Shown here: positions 5,083 to 7,727 of the stretch, piece by piece
Numbering within the stretch: position 1 is the stretch's first letter
Layout of the letters: each line of letters starts with the position of its first letter
NCBI GenBank assembly: GCA_964634795.1
Contig: CAZWLL010000071.1
Coordinates: forward strand, 1 to 7,727
Origin: UMGS1696 sp964634795
GTDB lineage: Bacteria; Bacillota; Clostridia; Oscillospirales; CAG-272
Direction of reading: 5' to 3'
DNA length: 7,727 nucleotides
Position numbers and translations under genes: made by a program
Notes under the pieces: generated by a model
The model's input: the letters and a program-made list of their open reading frames with translations, nothing else
The model's database searches: none
What the model was told of the DNA's origin: nothing

Positions 5083-6399
5083 AATAATGCGAGGTTTTCT
5101 TCGGCTGAGGCTGCTCGGAAATCCTCGGCAAAATTCGCTTTGACGGCTGCGGTATGCACATGCCTTTGTCTGGCTCTGTCATCGTGCGTCGGCTCGGCGA
5201 TTTCCGATGAGATTGAGCTTTTCTCCTCCGAATTCGATGAAATAAAGGAGTTTTTCAATCCTCCCATGTCAACGGACGACCCCACCGAGCTGCAAAGCGC
5301 GGACAAGTCGCAAAAATCATTTCCGATTCTGATTCAGGACAGGCATGCCGAGCTGATTTCCTCGGTTTACAACAGGCTCACAGACGTCTCCGCAGTCGCA
5401 TCTGTCGGCAGTACGGGAGAGCTCAGCGTATACAACGAAGACAGGGCGGCGTCTGAGGGTGAAAAGTACGGTTACACCGTTGTTTCATTCGGCGACACCG
5501 AAAAGAGCGAAAACCGCACGCTTGACGCAATCAGCGGCATTCTCGAGGATGCGGGGATTCTTTACAACATAGAGTACGGCAAAAACTCCGCTCCGAGCGG
5601 AGAGGTATTCGCCATGGAGTATGCGGGTTTCTCGTGCTCCGACGGCTACTGCATAAATCAAAGCATCACGGTAACGCTTCATGTGAGCGACCAAAAGAAG
5701 GCTGTCACCGCCACTGAGGGAGACAACCTCGTATACATCACATTTGATGACGGGCCGAGCGAAAAGAACACCTACCGTCTGCTTGAGACGCTTGACACAT
5801 ACGGAGTAAAGGCGGCATTTTTCACGATGGGAAGTGCCGTTGAAAAATATCCCGAAGCTGCGCGGGCGATTGTGGAGCGCGGCCACGTATTAGGCTGTCA
5901 CACGGTATCGCACGACTACGCGAAAATATACTCATCCGTCAGCGCTCTTGAGGAGGAGGTAGACGAATGGGAGGGCATAGTCAATGCGGCGGGAATAACT
6001 AAGGATGAAATCGGGCAGCTAACATTCCGTTTTCCCGGCGGCTCTGTAAGCAGCTATTTTGACGATAACGAAGCGGATGAGATGAAAGCTATGCTTGAGG
6101 GCAAGGGGTATTACATTTACGACTGGAATGTTGTGACGAACGATTCCGTGTTATACCTTGCGCCCGACGGAACGAGGAGCTACGATTATCTGCGCGACAC
6201 GTTCCTCGAAACCTTTCAGCTGTGCTTAAACGAAAACAGCGGAAAGTCAGGTGCGCCGATTATTATACTGATGCACGAAACCGTAGACGAGACGGCGGAT
6301 CTACTGCCGTGGGTACTGGAATATCTCATATCCGAGGGATACACCTTCGGCAATCTCGCCGATATGAACGGATCGTGGTCGTTCTCCGAGCGGGGTTGA
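5080..6399 (+). CDS. Lipoprotein polysaccharide deacetylase (NodB/CE4) with PASTA-like region
   Basis: 439 residues from ATG 5080. A basic N-region, a hydrophobic stretch (about 19-33) and LSSC with C36 predict a lipoprotein anchored outside the membrane. The carbohydrate esterase 4 domain covers about 212-430: TFDDGPS with D223 and D224, HTVSH with H274 and H278, RFPGG with R317, DWNV with D348, and ILMHE with H399. All catalytic and metal residues are present. Members remove acetyl groups from N-acetylglucosamine or N-acetylmuramic acid in peptidoglycan or other glycans; the substrate here is unknown. Residues about 132-206 resemble a PASTA domain: a DAISGILEDAGI helix, then a strand, then a SITVTLHVSDQ end, with a possible CSDGYC disulfide loop. 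The link after the lipid anchor is acidic and probably flexible. ymdB lies 63 bases upstream. Confidence 0.93.
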   Translation: MNNARFSSAEAARKSSAKFALTAAVCTCLCLALSSCVGSAISDEIELFSSEFDEIKEFFNPPMSTDDPTELQSADKSQKSFPILIQDRHAELISSVYNRLTDVSAVASVGSTGELSVYNEDRAASEGEKYGYTVVSFGDTEKSENRTLDAISGILEDAGILYNIEYGKNSAPSGEVFAMEYAGFSCSDGYCINQSITVTLHVSDQKKAVTATEGDNLVYITFDDGPSEKNTYRLLETLDTYGVKAAFFTMGSAVEKYPEAARAIVERGHVLGCHTVSHDYAKIYSSVSALEEEVDEWEGIVNAAGITKDEIGQLTFRFPGGSVSSYFDDNEADEMKAMLEGKGYYIYDWNVVTNDSVLYLAPDGTRSYDYLRDTFLETFQLCLNENSGKSGAPIIILMHETVDETADLLPWVLEYLISEGYTFGNLADMNGSWSFSERG

Positions 6400-6418
6400 A
6401 CTTTAATTGAGTAGGTAA

Positions 6419-6446
6419 GACAACCGCCCCGCTCTTGAGAATTTCC
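6419..6446. repeat. 28-bp repeat, copy at left edge of the gap
   Basis: Begins GACAACCGCCCCGCTC and ends exactly at the first N. It is identical over 28 bases to 6547-6574 on the other side of the gap. Its last ten bases are the left arm of the hairpin that is complete only on the right side. Confidence 0.85.
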
Positions 6447-6546
6447 NNNNNNNNNNNNNNNNNNNNNNNNNNNNNNNNNNNNNNNNNNNNNNNNNNNNNN
6501 NNNNNNNNNNNNNNNNNNNNNNNNNNNNNNNNNNNNNNNNNNNNNN
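6447..6546. other. Assembly gap of 100 Ns
   Basis: Exactly 100 Ns, the usual placeholder for unknown length. Identical 28-base ends on both sides suggest either two contigs that overlap or a collapsed repeat. Reading frames through it are meaningless. Confidence 0.97.
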
Positions 6547-6590
6547 GACAACCGCCCCGCTCTTGAGAATTTCCGTGAACGGAAATTCTC
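6547..6590. repeat. 28-bp repeat, right copy, with 12-bp hairpin
   Basis: 6547-6574 repeats the left-edge sequence. GAGAATTTCCGT (6565-6576) pairs with ACGGAAATTCTC (6579-6590) around GA; in practice an 11-bp stem with a TGAA loop. No T-run follows. It looks like a mobile or dispersed palindromic repeat rather than a terminator. Confidence 0.7.
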
Positions 6591-6600
6591 CGCTATTATG

Positions 6601-6643
6601 GCTGAATAGTTGAGTGGGGATAATCTTTAGCTGAATAGTTGAG
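6601..6643. repeat. Direct repeat GCTGAATAGTTGAG
   Basis: The 14-base sequence GCTGAATAGTTGAG occurs at 6601-6614 and 6630-6643. The first is followed by TGGGG and the second by ACAAACACCCCGCTC. GAGTGGGG (6612-6619) can pair with CCCCGCTC (6651-6658) with one G-U pair, so the two halves may fold together in RNA. Confidence 0.7.
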
Positions 6644-6672
6644 ACAAACACCCCGCTCCCAAGCTTATCCGT
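6643..6672. repeat. Diverged third copy of the gap-flanking repeat
   Basis: GACAAACACCCCGCTC matches the first 16 bases of the gap repeat at 14 positions. The following 14 bases match at 8, including TCCGT at the end. It starts 96 bases after the copy at 6547, so the region may be a tandem array of ~96-bp units partly lost in the gap. Confidence 0.55.
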
Positions 6673-6676
6673 CTAT

Positions 6677-6707
6677 AAAACCGAAAAGGCAGTGCCTTTT
6701 CGGTTTT
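6677..6707. terminator. Long bidirectional hairpin, likely terminator
   Basis: AAAACCGAAAAGGC (6677-6690) pairs perfectly with GCCTTTTCGGTTTT (6694-6707) around AGT. The right arm ends TTTT and AAAATTTTAT follows. It should end the deacetylase transcript and shield the lipoprotein gene downstream. Its inner GAAAAGGC/GCCTTTTC arms equal those of the palindrome at 13-31. Confidence 0.7.
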
Positions 6708-6775
6708 AAAATTTTATATACAATTCCGTGCATTTACTTTATAAATTACATATATTTTTATTCGCATATTTGCGG

Positions 6776-6781
6776 TATAAT
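6776..6781 (+). promoter_or_regulatory. Probable -10 box for the Thr-Glu lipoprotein gene
   Basis: A perfect TATAAT is at 6776-6781, about 75 bases before the gene and after the terminator. No good -35 box is seen; at 17-bp spacing the bases are TATTTT (6753-6758). A promoter must lie here if the terminator works, so this is the best candidate. Confidence 0.45.
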
Positions 6782-6855
6782 ATCCGTGTAAGGTAAAGAA
6801 ACATAAGGATCAAACCGAGACGTTTGAAACGGTGAAGTTTAAAAGGAGCAATTAA

Positions 6856-7419
6856 ATGAAAATAAACAGAAATTCAAAAAAGATATTCGCCCTTATCGGC
6901 ATTCTTGCGGCGTGCGCTCTCGCTGCAGGCTGCACGACAATAGATCTTGAAGAGGAAACCGAAAGCGGCGAAACAGATACTGTGGAAACAGAAACAGAGA
7001 CGGAAACCGAAACAGAAGCTGTAGATACTGAAACTGAAACCGAAACTGAAGCTGTGGAAACAGATGCTGTTTCAGCAGCTTCTGTTTCGGATGACAGCTT
7101 GTACGTCGGCGAATATAACGACGCCGATTCCGACTCGCCGAACCTTGAAATCGCGCGCGGTGAGGACGGAAAGTATTCCGTTCAAATTGCCGTTTACCGT
7201 CTCGCGTCGTTCACCGACGGTGTAGGCGAGCTGACCTCCGACGGCATGACTTTCACGGCAACCGACCCGAATGACGGCACAATCAGCGGCATAATCACCG
7301 TAACTGACGACGGCAAGGCTACGGTAACCTTCACGGATTCATCGTGGAGTCTGCTCGAGAGCGGCTCGTACTTCGAATACACAAAGACCTCGGACACGCC
7401 GAACCTTTGGATGGAATAA
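6856..7419 (+). CDS. Lipoprotein with Thr-Glu linker and unknown C-terminal domain
   Basis: 187 residues. A basic start (KINRNSKK), a hydrophobic stretch (10-24) and the classical lipobox LAAGC with C26 show a lipoprotein exported and anchored at the membrane. Residues about 30-70 are almost only Glu, Thr, Val and Asp (repeated TE), a flexible, highly acidic spacer that would hold the domain away from the membrane. Residues about 80-187 look beta-rich: YVGEYNDADSDSPNLEI, a DGKYSVQIAVYRL strand, a DGMTFTATDPNDG turn, TVTDDGKATVTF and a closing FEYTK. This resembles the small barrel-like domains common in gut Firmicute lipoproteins, but I do not recognise a named family or ligand. AAGGAG (6843-6848) lies seven bases before the ATG. 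It is likely transcribed alone. Confidence 0.9.
   Translation: MKINRNSKKIFALIGILAACALAAGCTTIDLEEETESGETDTVETETETETETEAVDTETETETEAVETDAVSAASVSDDSLYVGEYNDADSDSPNLEIARGEDGKYSVQIAVYRLASFTDGVGELTSDGMTFTATDPNDGTISGIITVTDDGKATVTFTDSSWSLLESGSYFEYTKTSDTPNLWME
6955..7064 (+). repeat. Low-complexity GAAACNGAAAC repeat inside the lipoprotein gene
   Basis: Imperfect GAAACA/GAAACC/GAAACT hexamers encode the Thr-Glu spacer. Two blocks share the order (GAAACN)n-GAAGCTGT (ending near 7023 and 7055), pointing to a segmental duplication. Such six-base repeats keep frame when they expand or shrink, so spacer length may vary between strains. Confidence 0.75.
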
Positions 7420-7440
7420 CAGCAAAAACAGCATGATACG

Positions 7441-7480
7441 CAGTACCCCCAATACCGAACAAACGATATTGGGGGTACTG
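7441..7480. terminator. 14-bp hairpin after the lipoprotein gene
   Basis: CAGTACCCCCAATA (7441-7454) pairs perfectly with TATTGGGGGTACTG (7467-7480) around a 12-base loop, 22 bases after the stop codon. No T-run follows (TCGTAGTTTG), so it may be a transcript-end stabiliser or a dyad-type protein site rather than a classical terminator. Confidence 0.5.
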
Positions 7481-7648
7481 TCGTAGTTTGCTTCTGACGT
7501 TTTTCAAACGTAAAGGTTGTAAATTGCGGAAAATACGGCTGAGGACGATGCGGAATGGACAAATTGGCTCCAAAATCGCTGCCGCGAAATATTGCACAGC
7601 GGCGTTAACAGGAATATGGGTTCAGTTGATTTTTAGATAGAGGCAAAT

Positions 7649-7690
7649 AGACCGCTGACTTTCGGTCAACGGTGGTGCGGTCAACGGTCT
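7649..7690. repeat. Direct repeat CGGTCAACGGT with a partly complementary upstream arm
   Basis: CGGTCAACGGT occurs at 7663-7673 and 7678-7688, four bases apart. AGACCGCTGAC (7649-7659) is the complement, with one mismatch, of GTCAACGGTCT (7680-7690), and it can also pair with GTCAACGGT at 7665-7673. The upstream arm therefore has two competing partners. Confidence 0.6.
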
Positions 7691-7727
7691 GATTTCGCAG
7701 ATTAGGTTTTACTCTATATTTTTCTTA

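Larger units (their letters stand above)
7420..7727. other. Right-end non-coding region
   Basis: No convincing gene is seen on either strand. Minus-strand frames overlapping the end of the lipoprotein gene lack ribosome sites and plausible protein character. The stretch holds the hairpin at 7441-7480 and the repeats at 7649-7690, and ends in an AT-rich run (7708-7727). It may continue into a gene beyond the window. Confidence 0.4.

Noticed and set aside
6216..6651. Minus-strand frames across the N run
   Set aside because: They exist only because Ns contain no stop codons.
7194..7597. Minus-strand frames of 122 and 88 codons at the right end
   Set aside because: They overlap the lipoprotein gene antisense, have no ribosome site, and show no domain-like composition.

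Overview
The window looks like a metagenome-assembled scaffold from an uncultured anaerobic Clostridia-type Firmicute, probably of gut origin. The grounds are AGGAGG-type ribosome sites throughout, sigma-A-like promoters with TATAAT boxes, lipoproteins with short Clostridia-style signal peptides, moderate GC in genes against AT-rich spacers, and a MinD-like/MgsA-like gene pair. The scaffold origin is shown by a run of exactly 100 Ns (6447-6546). Every gene I accept lies on the + strand. Taxonomy is inference only.

Layout. 1-183 holds four consecutive perfect or near-perfect palindromes and no gene. A good promoter (231-259) with an operator-like dyad directly behind its -10 box drives alanine racemase (alr, 350-1630) and a lipoprotein of unknown function (1680-2315). 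A second good promoter (2503-2532) drives a MinD/ParA-type ATPase (2587-3375) and a methylglyoxal-synthase-like protein (3439-3876). That protein keeps the family scaffold but has lost the catalytic aspartate and other active-site residues. A terminator (3934-3971) closes this unit.

3981-4224 is an array of six ~40-bp direct repeats. Each unit has a CGATATCG palindrome, and most unit junctions carry a Shine-Dalgarno plus ATG. The array runs straight into the start of a YmdB-family metallophosphoesterase (4225-5016), whose own Shine-Dalgarno and start codon are the beginning of a seventh unit. Next is a lipoprotein polysaccharide deacetylase with a PASTA-like region ahead of its NodB domain (5080-6399). 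Then come an intergenic repeat cluster interrupted by the assembly gap, a long hairpin terminator (6677-6707), and a second lipoprotein with a Thr-Glu linker (6856-7419). The last ~300 bases have no convincing gene but hold a 14-bp hairpin and an alternative-hairpin repeat.

How the genes fit together. Several products act at the cell envelope: D-alanine supply for peptidoglycan (Alr), glycan deacetylation (NodB protein), two lipoproteins and a MinD-like positioning ATPase. YmdB-family proteins are phosphodiesterases linked in Bacillus subtilis to biofilm and RNase Y control. I see no complete novel defence or mobile system. The most unusual elements are the SD-ATG repeat array before ymdB, the MgsA-like protein without its catalytic residue, and the operator dyad before alr.
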